A stretch of 46,076 nucleotides of DNA from Nocardioides sp. (GTDB lineage Bacteria > Actinomycetota > Actinomycetes > Propionibacteriales > Nocardioidaceae): assembly GCF_014360585.1 (NCBI RefSeq), contig NZ_JACIXG010000041.1, positions 1 through 46,076 of the forward strand. Reading direction: 5' to 3'. Shown piece by piece: positions 7,729-16,902 of the stretch. A program made the translations under genes and the position numbers. The notes beneath the pieces are model-generated. The model was given only the letters and a program-made list of their open reading frames with translations. It did not search any database and had not been told where the DNA came from. Within the stretch, counting starts at the first letter, position 1; each line of letters opens with the position of its first letter.

Positions 7729-9129
7729 ATGACGGAAAAGCAGGAGCTTTCGAGGGAGCCGTCGTGGCAGGTCCTGGCGGTCTTTCACAACGACGACGAC
7801 AGTCGAGACTTCGCCTACACGGTGGGATTGGCCGAACACGGGCTGCCTGAGGTGCACATGTGGGCGCGACCGAATGCAGGCGAGGACCCCGGCCACGACT
7901 GGCGGTTCAGCTCCCGAGATGCTGCTGCCATTCTCAACGAGCTCGCCTGGCGGCTGATCGACGGTCGGGTGAGGCCCGGCGATACGTACAGTCGGCGGTT
8001 CGACGCCGGGATGGTGCAGGTGACGTTCGAGCTCGGCGAGCCGGTCGAGGCAGGCAGTCTCGACGCATATCAGGCAGAACCATCGGCGGTCATCCCGTTG
8101 CTATGGTCGCTTCATCGTGTGCCGGAGGGCGTGCTCGTAGGGATGGACGCCGATGCGATCGGGGTTGCTGAGGCCGAATATGCCCGGCTCGGTGCGGACT
8201 TCGGGCGGTCGGAAGGCGTGCCCGGAGAGATCTGGGTGCCGCCGTCCGTCCCGTCCTGGGATCCGCACCAACGGTGGGGGCCGCGCACGCCCTTGGTGGC
8301 CGTTCACGCCGCCAGGATCGCCGGGTTCTCGACCGAGGACATGATCGGGTTGGTGAACATCGCGTTTCCTGTGGAAGTGGCAGGTTCTGCGGGCTACCCG
8401 CAGCTGGTGGCACGTGCAGCGGCGCGAGGCGTCGGGAGAAGTGGCGCACTCGACCAGCTCGCCGAGGACGTCTCGACGCTGGTCGACGAAATCGGGATCA
8501 CCTGGAGCCGCGCTGCTTGGCCGGCGGCGCGCGACTGGCTCGACAGCGATGGCAGCGACGAGCCTTTCCCGGAAGAGGACCTTCGCCGGATGGTGAAGTC
8601 GATCCTGACCAGTCATCTGCTGACCGTCGCTGTCGCGGACCAGCTCACCACAGACCAAGAGCTGACCGGGACAGGTCCGGTCAGCTTCGCCGCAACGATC
8701 CAAGGCCTGCCTCCCGACGAGCGGTGGCACGCTGCGCCGCACATCATCGCCGTCGTGCGCGGACTGTTGACCGATGTGGATGCCACCGTAGCGGCGGCCC
8801 GTGCGTGGCGCTTGGCAGACGACGAGCCGGTGATGGCAGCGGGAGGGGATCTCCAGGTTGCCGCCATCCATGGCCCATCGATGTTCCCGCGGCTGTCCGA
8901 AGCGCTTCCGGCGCCGTTGCTCCGTGACGTTCGTCAGGCTGCGCTCGCTCACCGTGTGACTGAGGCGGTCGTGCAGTCGTGGCTCAGTGTCCTCGCGACG
9001 GTGCTGACACACCGAGCGAACCTTCAGGACGAGACTGTCGACGTGGTCAACCGGGTGGGATTGGCGATGCCGGGCCTCGCGACCGTCCTGAACACGCCTG
9101 TCGCTCTCACCGCAGGTCATCCCGGCTGA
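7729..9129 (+). CDS. DUF4262-like protein of unknown function
   Basis: The 466-residue soluble protein begins with a region resembling DUF4262: WQVLAVFHNDDDSRDFAYTV followed by GLAEHGLPEVHMW. The remaining 350 residues are helical, rich in Ala, Leu and Val, and match no family I recognise; a mid-region conserved-looking patch is RWGPRTPLVAVHAARIAGFS. There is no signal peptide or membrane segment. The function is unknown. The start is supported by the -10 box TACGGT six bases upstream. Codon use is less GC3-biased than in the neighbouring housekeeping genes, as across the whole 3.9-9.1 kb patch, which may indicate recent arrival. Confidence 0.75.
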   Translation: MTEKQELSREPSWQVLAVFHNDDDSRDFAYTVGLAEHGLPEVHMWARPNAGEDPGHDWRFSSRDAAAILNELAWRLIDGRVRPGDTYSRRFDAGMVQVTFELGEPVEAGSLDAYQAEPSAVIPLLWSLHRVPEGVLVGMDADAIGVAEAEYARLGADFGRSEGVPGEIWVPPSVPSWDPHQRWGPRTPLVAVHAARIAGFSTEDMIGLVNIAFPVEVAGSAGYPQLVARAAARGVGRSGALDQLAEDVSTLVDEIGITWSRAAWPAARDWLDSDGSDEPFPEEDLRRMVKSILTSHLLTVAVADQLTTDQELTGTGPVSFAATIQGLPPDERWHAAPHIIAVVRGLLTDVDATVAAARAWRLADDEPVMAAGGDLQVAAIHGPSMFPRLSEALPAPLLRDVRQAALAHRVTEAVVQSWLSVLATVLTHRANLQDETVDVVNRVGLAMPGLATVLNTPVALTAGHPG

Positions 9130-9177
9130 GAGTCCACTCTGCGGCGATGTCACTCCGACACGTACGGATCTGTCTGG

Positions 9178-9183
9178 CAGGAT
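9178..9183 (+). promoter_or_regulatory. -10 box of a leaderless gene
   Basis: CAGGAT ends six bases before ATG 9190, and no ribosome binding site is visible. The pattern matches the other leaderless starts in this window. Confidence 0.35.
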
Positions 9184-9189
9184 CGACGC

Positions 9190-9771
9190 ATGACGATGGA
9201 GGCTTTCGGCGAGCAGTCCTTCCCTGAGGAGCCCTTCGGCAACGAGTGGGACACCGAGCCCGGGTGGCTCTCCGAGGAGGAGCTGGGTGAGACCCGCGGG
9301 CGGGTGCCCATCCTCTACGTGGAGGCGGTCCCGGTGCGTGTCGATCCCGACGGCGCGGTGAGCGAGGTCGGGTTGCTGCTTCGGAGCTCGCCCACGACCG
9401 GGACGATCACGCGGTCGCTGGTATCGGGCCGGGTGCTGCACGGTGAGCGGATCCGCGACGCGCTGATGCGCAACCTGGAGAAGGACCTCGGCCCGGTCGC
9501 CTTCCCGACGCTGCCGCTGACCACGGTGCCGGTGACCGTCGCCGAATACTTCCCCTGGCCCGGCGAGCGCTTCCAGGACCCGCGCCAGCACGCGGTCTCG
9601 CTGGTCTACGTCATCCCGGTGACCGGCGAGTGCGAGCCACGCCAGGACGCCCTGGAGCTGTCCTGGATGACGCCCGCCGAGGCCGCCTCCGACGCGGTCG
9701 TCGGCGACATGGAGGGCGGGCGCGGAGCGCTGCTGCGGCAGTGCCTGAGCGCGTTCGGGGCGCTGGATTGA
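9190..9771 (+). CDS. NUDIX-fold DUF4916 family protein
   Basis: The 193-residue protein matches DUF4916, a group related to NUDIX hydrolases. The blocks PGWLSEEELGETRGRVPILY, VEAVPVRVDPDGAVSEVGLL, SGRVLHGERIRDALMRNLEK and DPRQHAVSLVYVIPVTGE are the family pattern. The canonical NUDIX box (GX5EX7REUXEEXGU) is not intact; a shorter ERIRDALMRNLEKDLG replaces it, so hydrolase activity is uncertain. It overlaps mazG by four bases, so it is probably co-transcribed with a house-cleaning pyrophosphatase. Confidence 0.85.
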   Translation: MTMEAFGEQSFPEEPFGNEWDTEPGWLSEEELGETRGRVPILYVEAVPVRVDPDGAVSEVGLLLRSSPTTGTITRSLVSGRVLHGERIRDALMRNLEKDLGPVAFPTLPLTTVPVTVAEYFPWPGERFQDPRQHAVSLVYVIPVTGECEPRQDALELSWMTPAEAASDAVVGDMEGGRGALLRQCLSAFGALD

Positions 9772-10199
9772 GCCCAGCGGGCGGCGAGAGCGGGACGTAC
9801 GCCTCGGGGGAGGGGCTCGTCGAGTTCCTCGACCTGATGCGGCTGATGCGTGAGCGCTGCGTGTGGAAGTCGTCGCAGACGCACGCGACGCTGGCTCCGT
9901 ACCTGCGCGAGGAGTCCGACGAGGTGCTCGAGGCCATCGACGAGGGCGACCCCGAGCACCTCAAGGACGAGCTCGGCGACCTGCTGCTCCAGGTCTACTT
10001 CCACGCCGCCATCGCCGAGGAGGCCGGCGAGTTCACCATGGACGACGTCATCGCCGGCCTCACCGCCAAGATGAAGCGTCGCAACCCGCACGTCTTCGGC
10101 CCCGAGGCCGATTCCGGCCGGCGCTACACCATCGACGAGGTCGAGCAGCTCTGGCAGGCCGCGAAGGCCGCCGAGCGCGCCCACCCCGCCGAGGAGTAG
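9768..10199 (+). CDS. mazG: MazG nucleotide pyrophosphohydrolase
   Basis: MazG hydrolyses (d)NTPs to NMP and pyrophosphate and acts as a house-cleaning enzyme. The 143-residue single-domain form shows WKSSQTHATLAPYLREESDE followed by VLEAIDEGD and ELGDLLLQVYFHAAIAEE. The EExxE and ExxD metal-binding acidic residues are present, as is the family tail KMKRRNPHVFG. I chose TTG 9768, whose codon overlaps the upstream TGA; the frame is open further upstream only as a shadow of the NUDIX gene. Single-domain length is common in actinobacteria. Confidence 0.9.
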   Translation: MSPAGGESGTYASGEGLVEFLDLMRLMRERCVWKSSQTHATLAPYLREESDEVLEAIDEGDPEHLKDELGDLLLQVYFHAAIAEEAGEFTMDDVIAGLTAKMKRRNPHVFGPEADSGRRYTIDEVEQLWQAAKAAERAHPAEE

Positions 10200-10207
10200 G
10201 CGCTCGC

Positions 10208-10329
10208 GTCGGCCGAGACGTCACCCAGGTCGGCCGAGACGTCGCTTACGTCGGCCGACAGGGCATCTCACTGCCCTCTCGGTCGACGGGAGCGCCGCCT
10301 CGGCCGGCGTACGTGACGTCTCGGCCGAC
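10208..10329. repeat. 21-bp-unit palindromic element, complete copy (A1)
   Basis: This element is exactly symmetrical: two forward 21-bp units (10208-10228 and 10229-10249, core GTCGGCCGAGACGTCAC), a 16-base arm 10250-10265, a six-base loop, the complementary arm 10272-10287 (13 of 15 inner bases paired), then two reverse 21-bp units to 10329. The total is 122 bp. It follows mazG by eight bases and supplies the last residues and the stop codon of the convergent MFS gene. Related copies lie at 30380-30458, 31075-31258 and 45998-46076. Confidence 0.85.
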
Positions 10330-11715
10330 CGGGGCGACCTTTCGCGGAGCTAGGGGGATGAGCATCGCCGCGAGGGCCGCACCGAGTGCGATGAGGGCGA
10401 GGAAGCCGAAACCGTTGATGTAGCCCTGCTCCGCCGGATAGCCCGAGGGCAGGGTCTCGGCGGTGACGATGGAGGTCATCACCGCGGAGCCGATGGTGCC
10501 GCCGACGGTGCGGATGTTGGCGTTCATGCCCGTGGCCACGCCGGTGTGCTCGGGTGGCACCGCGGCCACGACAGCGTTGGCGAGGTTGGCGAAGACCAGG
10601 CCGGTGCCGAGGCCGGAGAGCCCCGCGGCGACGCACATCTGCCACGGCTCGTCATGGACGAAGGCGACCATGACCAGCGAGACCGCGGTGAGCAGCCCGC
10701 CGATGACCAGGATGCTGCGCATCCCGATGAGGTCTGCGAGCCGGGCGCTGACCAGTCCGCACAGGAACGAGGTGATGGCCGTCGGCAGCATCAGGTATCC
10801 GGCGACGGTGACCGACGCGCCGAAGCCGTAGCCGGCCGACGACGGGGTCTGGGTCAGCTGGGGGATGAAGCCGAAGGAGGCGTACATCGCGATGCCGATC
10901 AACAGGGCGACCAGGTTGGCCGTCCATACGCCGCGGCGGCCCATCAGACGCAGGTCGACCAGCGGCAGCCGCGCGGTCCACTCGACCCGGATCCAGGCGG
11001 CCAGGAGCACTGCCGCGGCGCCGAGCAGGCCGATGGTGGCGGGCGCGGTCCAGCCCCACGACGGCGCCTGGCTGACGCCGAGGAGGAGCGCGACCAGCCA
11101 GCCGGCGAGCAGCAGCGCGGGGAGCAGCGGGATCGGCTCGCGGGTGAGCACCGGTGACTCGGGCACCATCCGCAGCGCGCAGATCGCGGCGCCGGCCGCG
11201 ACCAGCGCGGGCAGCAGGAACAGCGCCCGGAAGCCGAGGGTCTCGGCGACCGGGCCGGCCAGCACGATCCCGGCCGCGAAGCCCATCGAGAGCAGGGACG
11301 AGGTCAGCGCGATCGCACCGGCGACGCGCTCCTTGGGCAGCTCGTCACGCAGGATCGCGAAGGCCAGCGGCAAGGTCCCGCCACCCAGCCCCTGCAGGAC
11401 CCGGGCGCCGATCATCACCTCGATGGTGGGGGCCGCGGCGGCGAGGAGGGCGCCGGCGGTGAGGGCGGCCAGGCTCCACACGTACATCCTCCGTTTGCCG
11501 AAGGAGTCGCCCATCCGGCCGATGATCGGGGTCGCGACCGACGCCGAGAGCAGGAAGGCGGTCAGGATCCAGGACCCGGTCGCCTGGTCGGTCTCCAGCT
11601 CGGTCTGGATCAGCGGCATCGTCGGCACGGAGACCGACTGCAGCAGTGAGTAGGAGCAGACGCCGATGGCGACGATGGCGAAGGTGAGGCGGGGGCTGGT
11701 GTGGGGCACGGACAT
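10246..11715 (-). CDS. MFS drug/H+ antiporter, DHA2 (EmrB/QacA) type
   Basis: The 489-residue membrane protein has about 14 predicted transmembrane helices and the motifs of the DHA2 family: the loop motif A GRMGDSFGKRR after helix 2, motif C-like GFAAGIVLAGPVAETLGFR, and the second-half QGLGGG. It probably exports a drug or metabolite against a proton gradient. The last 30 residues (VGRDVTY, AGRGGAP, VDREGSE) are encoded by the palindromic element A1 and are not part of the family. TAAACT ends eight bases before the ATG and overlaps an inverted repeat. The gene ends head-on with mazG. Confidence 0.9.
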   Translation of the reverse strand: MSVPHTSPRLTFAIVAIGVCSYSLLQSVSVPTMPLIQTELETDQATGSWILTAFLLSASVATPIIGRMGDSFGKRRMYVWSLAALTAGALLAAAAPTIEVMIGARVLQGLGGGTLPLAFAILRDELPKERVAGAIALTSSLLSMGFAAGIVLAGPVAETLGFRALFLLPALVAAGAAICALRMVPESPVLTREPIPLLPALLLAGWLVALLLGVSQAPSWGWTAPATIGLLGAAAVLLAAWIRVEWTARLPLVDLRLMGRRGVWTANLVALLIGIAMYASFGFIPQLTQTPSSAGYGFGASVTVAGYLMLPTAITSFLCGLVSARLADLIGMRSILVIGGLLTAVSLVMVAFVHDEPWQMCVAAGLSGLGTGLVFANLANAVVAAVPPEHTGVATGMNANIRTVGGTIGSAVMTSIVTAETLPSGYPAEQGYINGFGFLALIALGAALAAMLIPLAPRKVAPVGRDVTYAGRGGAPVDREGSEMPCRPT

Positions 11716-11724
11716 CGCCGCAAA

Positions 11725-11740
11725 GTTTAGCTTGGCTAAC
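11725..11740 (-). promoter_or_regulatory. inverted-repeat operator candidate upstream of the MFS gene
   Basis: GTTTAGCTTGGCTAAC is an imperfect palindrome (TTAGC, TTG, GCTAA) placed 10-25 bases upstream of the MFS start and overlapping the candidate -10 box TAAACT read on the minus strand. The sequence recalls half of a DtxR/IdeR iron box, but only one half matches well. A repressor site is likely from its position; which repressor is unknown. Confidence 0.45.
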
Positions 11741-11782
11741 TGTATTCCACGAACTGTTTCGCTCGCCGTGGCAGCTGCGAGC

Positions 11783-11812
11783 CCGGCCCGCCACCGGACG
11801 GTGGCGGGCCGG
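11783..11812 (-). terminator. hairpin terminator of the phytase-like gene
   Basis: The arms 11783-11795 (CCGGCCCGCCACC) and 11800-11812 are perfect complements around four bases. The hairpin starts 14 bases beyond the stop of the phytase-like gene on the minus strand. No U-run follows, as is usual in high-GC actinobacteria. Confidence 0.7.
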
Positions 11813-11826
11813 AGCCGAGATGATCC

Positions 11827-14172
11827 TCAGCGCTTGGGTGCCTTGCCGAGGTCGAGGAAGACCGTCTCCCCGGTGGCATCGTCGAGGCCGTCGTTGTCGG
11901 TGATCGCGTAGGCGTGACCGTCCGCGCCGATCGTGAAGCCCTCGAGCTTCTCCTGGGTCCATCCGTTGGTGCGCTGCAGGGCAGGCAGCAGGTCGTACGC
12001 CAGGCGCTTGCGCAGCGGGGTCACGGGGCTGAGTCCGGTGGCGCCGCGGCGGGGCAGATCGACCGTGTAGACCCGCTTGATCGCGGCCGTGGTGCCGTTC
12101 TGCTTGTCGCGCTCGACCACGGCGAGGGTGTCCTCGTCGACGGCCGTGATCTCGGAGAGCCCGAGCCAGTCGCCGGCCACCGAGGTCGACTCCAGGCCGT
12201 AGCCGAACCACTCCCATTCGCCCGTCGCCGGGGTGTAACGACCGATCCGAGCGGTGCTCGCGCCGTCCACGCCGGGCTTCTTCGTGGTCGAGTCGGCCCA
12301 CAGCGGGCGCTGGAGCGCGACGTACACCTTCTCCGAGCGACGCTTTCCGGTCACCGTGACACCTTCGAGGCCCCACTTGCCGACCTTCGCGGCGATGTCC
12401 GCGGGCAGCGGCACCGTCTCGGCGATGCGGCCGTCGCGGTCGAGACGGAGCAGGGCGTTCCCGGTGCCGGTCTCGCCCTCGTCGGCGACCCAGAAGCCAC
12501 CGCCACGGCGGGCAGCCAGACCCTCGATGTCGAGCCCCTCGGCCACCTCGCCCGAGGCGTCGGTGACCTCGAGGACGTCACGGATCACGGCGGGGGAGCG
12601 GCGTACGTTCAGGGTGTAGATCCTGCCCGTCGCATAGGCGGAGTCGCTGGCGGCGTAGAGCTTGCCGGGCTCGCCGGGCACCTTCGAGAGCGCGCTGAGC
12701 GCGCCCCAGCCGATCGGCTTGCCGTTCTGGGAGGCCGACTCGACGCTCGGGAAGGAGGACGACTTCCGACCGAACCCGTAGAGCGAGACCGAAGCCCGCA
12801 CCAGGTCCTTGGCAGAGTCCTTCTCCGAGGAGATCGCGAGCAGGTTCCGTGACGGGATCGGCAGCAGCCCCTCGGGCCCGTTGGTCGCCGGAAGCACCTG
12901 CTTCAGCCTCGGCGAGGAGGGCGTACGCATGTCGTAGACGGCCACGAAGTTGCTGCGCTCGGAGCCCACGAAGGCGTACGGCACCCCACCGAAGGTCTCG
13001 AACGCCAGCCCCTCGGGCTCGGCCCCCTTCTTGGCGGCGCGGTCGTTGTTGTGCAGACCGTGCTTCGTGGCGATGTCCTCGAAGGTTGACCCGGCGTCCC
13101 AGACCACCTCTCCGGTCGCGGCGCGGAAGACGGTCCAGCCGCGCGTGCCACCCTTCCAGTCGCCCTCGTTGGCGGTGGCGACCAGGCCCTTGCCGACCCA
13201 CTGGATCGAGTCGGGCTCGCGCGGTGCGTCGATGGTGTCGACCGGGTCGAACAGTCCGTTCTTGGTCGTGTCCACACCCTTCACGACCGCGTTCCCGGCG
13301 CTCCACACGGTCTCGACGGTCGCGGACGGGAGGTCGATGATCGCGACGCCGTTGTTCTCCTGCAGCGTCAGCGCGAGCTGGTTGTCGGCGTTGATGTCGA
13401 CGTACTCCGGCTCGGCGTCCTCCGGCGCCTCCAGCCCCTTCAGCAGCGAGGCAGGCAGTGCCACATCGGTGATCCGCCACTCGGTCGGCCCGCCGTCGAG
13501 ACCCACGATCTTGACCGATCCGGCCGGCGCCTGAGGCGGGTCGCCCTCCTCGCCGCCGGCCGGGGTGACAGCCTCGTTGCGCTGGTTCTCCATCGCGATC
13601 GCGGCGTACGTCCCGTCCGGGCTGACCGCGATCGAGTCGGGCTGACCACCCAGGTCGTAGGAGGCCACCTCCTCGTGCGGTGCGGCCAGCGAGATCACGT
13701 CGATCCGTCCGGCGCGGAGGCCGATCGCAGGCTCCTCGTCCTCCCACTCGGTGTCCTCGAGCCCGGGGTAGGTCGACTCGTCGACGACGACGAGCGCGTG
13801 GTCGCCAACGATGGAGACCGACGTGGGCGAGCCGCCTTTGCCACCGGAGACGTCGTGGCTGCCGATCCCCTTTGGTGAGGATGGGTCGGTGATGTCCAGG
13901 AAGCCGATCCGGCCGCCGGCCGCGTCGGTGTAGGCCAGCGTCATCCCGTCCTCGGAGACCGCCGAGATCTCGGCGACGGTCTCGTCGGCCGGGTCGAGCC
14001 CGGCGGGCACGTTCTGGAAGACGGGATAGGTCGCGAGCCGGCTGAACTCGCGGTGCGTGCCCGGATCGGCGGTGGCGGTGCCACCGAGCACGGTCATCAG
14101 CGAGACGCCCAGGCCCCCGATGGCCAGGACGCCGACCCCGGCGAGTGCGAGGCGGTTCTTGTGGAGAAGCAT
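11827..14172 (-). CDS. secreted esterase-like/phytase-like beta-propeller protein
   Basis: The 781-residue protein begins with a signal peptide: KNR, then the hydrophobic LALAGVGVLAIGGLGVSLM, with likely cleavage after TATA before DPGT. The N-terminal half is a YVTN/choice-of-anchor-I type propeller (EISAVSEDGMTLAYTDAAGG, DSIAVSPDGTYAAIAMENQR, PEYVDINADNQLALTLQENN). The C-terminal part matches the esterase-like activity of phytase family (GWGALSALSKVPGEPGKLYA, EGLDIEGLAARRGGGFWVAD, LEGFTIGADGHAYAITDNDG). The substrate is uncertain; extracellular phosphoester hydrolysis is the usual guess. I chose ATG 14172, with GAGAGG about ten bases upstream, because the longer frame adds only charged residues before the signal peptide. 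It diverges from eno. Confidence 0.88.
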   Translation of the reverse strand: MLLHKNRLALAGVGVLAIGGLGVSLMTVLGGTATADPGTHREFSRLATYPVFQNVPAGLDPADETVAEISAVSEDGMTLAYTDAAGGRIGFLDITDPSSPKGIGSHDVSGGKGGSPTSVSIVGDHALVVVDESTYPGLEDTEWEDEEPAIGLRAGRIDVISLAAPHEEVASYDLGGQPDSIAVSPDGTYAAIAMENQRNEAVTPAGGEEGDPPQAPAGSVKIVGLDGGPTEWRITDVALPASLLKGLEAPEDAEPEYVDINADNQLALTLQENNGVAIIDLPSATVETVWSAGNAVVKGVDTTKNGLFDPVDTIDAPREPDSIQWVGKGLVATANEGDWKGGTRGWTVFRAATGEVVWDAGSTFEDIATKHGLHNNDRAAKKGAEPEGLAFETFGGVPYAFVGSERSNFVAVYDMRTPSSPRLKQVLPATNGPEGLLPIPSRNLLAISSEKDSAKDLVRASVSLYGFGRKSSSFPSVESASQNGKPIGWGALSALSKVPGEPGKLYAASDSAYATGRIYTLNVRRSPAVIRDVLEVTDASGEVAEGLDIEGLAARRGGGFWVADEGETGTGNALLRLDRDGRIAETVPLPADIAAKVGKWGLEGVTVTGKRRSEKVYVALQRPLWADSTTKKPGVDGASTARIGRYTPATGEWEWFGYGLESTSVAGDWLGLSEITAVDEDTLAVVERDKQNGTTAAIKRVYTVDLPRRGATGLSPVTPLRKRLAYDLLPALQRTNGWTQEKLEGFTIGADGHAYAITDNDGLDDATGETVFLDLGKAPKR

Positions 14173-14352
14173 CTGAGGTTTTCCTCTCGGGGAATTGTTG
14201 CCGGAGGAACGATCCGGGCGGCGCCGCACCTGGGGGCATCGCCGTGATGACGAGGTGCCGACCTCGGCGTGAACACCAGGTGGGCGCAGGCAGGAGAGGT
14301 CCTACCGACCGGTTAACGTTCCAATCGCCAGGCCCATCCGGCCGGGTAATAG

Positions 14353-15672
<1,320 letters not shown>

Positions 15673-15680
15673 TCCAGCGC

Positions 15681-15771
15681 CGAGTCGGCGCATCCTGACA
15701 AGATCCCTGCCGAGTCGGCGCGTCATGACGAGCCGACTCGGCGAGGTTTGCGGTCAGGATGCGCCGACTCG
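15681..15771. repeat. nested inverted repeat, family B, after eno
   Basis: The outer arms 15681-15699 (CGAGTCGGCGCATCCTGAC) and 15753-15771 are perfect complements over 19 bases. Nested inside are 15709-15719 and 15732-15742 (GCCGAGTCGGC), perfect over 11 bases. The motif GAGTCGGCGC is present in each arm. It can act as the eno terminator, but its modular build suggests a dispersed genomic repeat. It ends 18 bases before the next start. Confidence 0.8.
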
Positions 15772-15789
15772 CTGGTCTCAGATGGGAGG

Positions 15790-16389
15790 ATGAGCGACGT
15801 GGCAACGCAGGGACCGGGACAGAACAAGCGCGTACGCGGTCCTCGGGCTCCGCAGGGCCCGGGGCGGCGGCCGCGCGCCCCGATCTCGCCCCGGCCGGCA
15901 TCGATCGGCGGCTTCGAGACGCTGCGCAAGCGACTGCGCCGGCCCAGGCTCACCGGCCGGGCGATGATGATCATCCTGGTCGTCGCGGTGCTGGTGATCT
16001 CCTACGCCTCATCGCTGCGTGCCTACATCCAGCAGCGCAACGACATCAACGCCCTCCAGACCGAGATCGCCGAGCGCAAGGAGCACATCAAGCGCCTCGA
16101 GGAGCAGACCCGTCGCTGGGAGGACCCGGCCTACGTCCAGCAGCAGGCCCGGGAGCGGTTCGGGTATGTGATGCCCGGGGAGACGGCGTACGTCGCCCTC
16201 GACGAGAACGGCGAGCGGATCCAGACCGAGCCGGAGCTCACCGACCCCGACTCGGTGGGCAGTGCGGAGCAGCCGAAGGCGTGGTGGGACGATGCGTGGG
16301 GTTCCGTGCTGCTGGCCGGTGACCCGCCGGAGCAGACAGGAGACGGGCCGGAGTCGGAGATCGACCCGCCCAAGCAGAAGAAGGACTAA
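15790..16389 (+). CDS. FtsB/DivIC-like septum formation initiator
   Basis: The 199-residue bitopic protein has a basic, Pro/Arg-rich cytoplasmic N-terminus, one transmembrane helix at about residues 58-76 (MMIILVVAVLVISYASSLRA), then a coiled coil (LQTEIAERKEHIKRLEEQTR) and the DivIC signature WEDPAYVQQQARERFGYVMP with GE. Proteins of this family bridge FtsL and FtsQ in the divisome. The C-terminus is an acidic and proline-rich tail. The ATG at 15790 directly follows GGGAGG, too close for a normal RBS; TCAGAT six bases upstream would permit a leaderless start, and GTG 15799 is an alternative. The position after eno and before DUF501 is conserved in actinobacteria. Confidence 0.88.
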   Translation: MSDVATQGPGQNKRVRGPRAPQGPGRRPRAPISPRPASIGGFETLRKRLRRPRLTGRAMMIILVVAVLVISYASSLRAYIQQRNDINALQTEIAERKEHIKRLEEQTRRWEDPAYVQQQARERFGYVMPGETAYVALDENGERIQTEPELTDPDSVGSAEQPKAWWDDAWGSVLLAGDPPEQTGDGPESEIDPPKQKKD

Positions 16390-16392
16390 GAC

Positions 16393-16902
16393 ATGGCCAT
16401 CGATCCCAAGGACGTGTCCGCGATCGCGGCACAGCTGGGACGCGAGCCACGGGGGATCCACGAGGTCGGGCACCGCTGCCCGTGCTCGTTGCCCGACGTG
16501 GTGACCACCGAGCCGCGGCTGCCCAACGGCACGCCTTTCCCCACGACCTTCTATCTCACCTGCCCGCGTGCGGCCTCGAAGATCGGCACCCTCGAGGGCA
16601 CCCACGTGATGAAGGACATGGAGGCGCGGCTGGCCACCGACGAGGAGCTCGCCGCCGCCTACGCCAAGGCCCACGAGGCCTATCTCGAGGCTCGCTACGA
16701 GCTCGGCGACCCGCCCGAGATCCACGGCATCTCCGCAGGTGGGATGCCGAATCGGGTCAAGTGCCTGCACGTCCTCGCGGGCCAGGCGCTGGCTCAGGGT
16801 CCGGGCGTGAACCCTCTCGGCGACGAGGTGCTCGAGCGGCTCGGCGAGTGGTGGAAGTCCGGTCCGTGCGTGGATCTGGAGCTCGAGGACGAGGAGCAGT
16901 GA
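16393..16902 (+). CDS. DUF501 domain-containing protein
   Basis: The 169-residue protein is a DUF501 member: IAAQLGREPRGIHEVGHRCP and CSLPDVVTTEPRLPNGTPFP, then FYLTCPRAASKIGTLE and GGMPNRVKCLHVLAGQALAQ. Conserved Cys and His residues (HRCPC, KCLHVL) suggest metal binding or a redox role, which is inference. It starts three bases after the FtsB-like gene and overlaps ppx by four bases, so the three form an operon. The function is unknown in the family. Confidence 0.9.
   Translation: MAIDPKDVSAIAAQLGREPRGIHEVGHRCPCSLPDVVTTEPRLPNGTPFPTTFYLTCPRAASKIGTLEGTHVMKDMEARLATDEELAAAYAKAHEAYLEARYELGDPPEIHGISAGGMPNRVKCLHVLAGQALAQGPGVNPLGDEVLERLGEWWKSGPCVDLELEDEEQ

Noticed and set aside
10206..10336. Repeat A1 read as a simple bidirectional terminator for mazG and the MFS gene
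   Set aside because: The regular 21-bp units and copies inside cydDC show a repeat family; a terminator role may be added but does not explain the structure.
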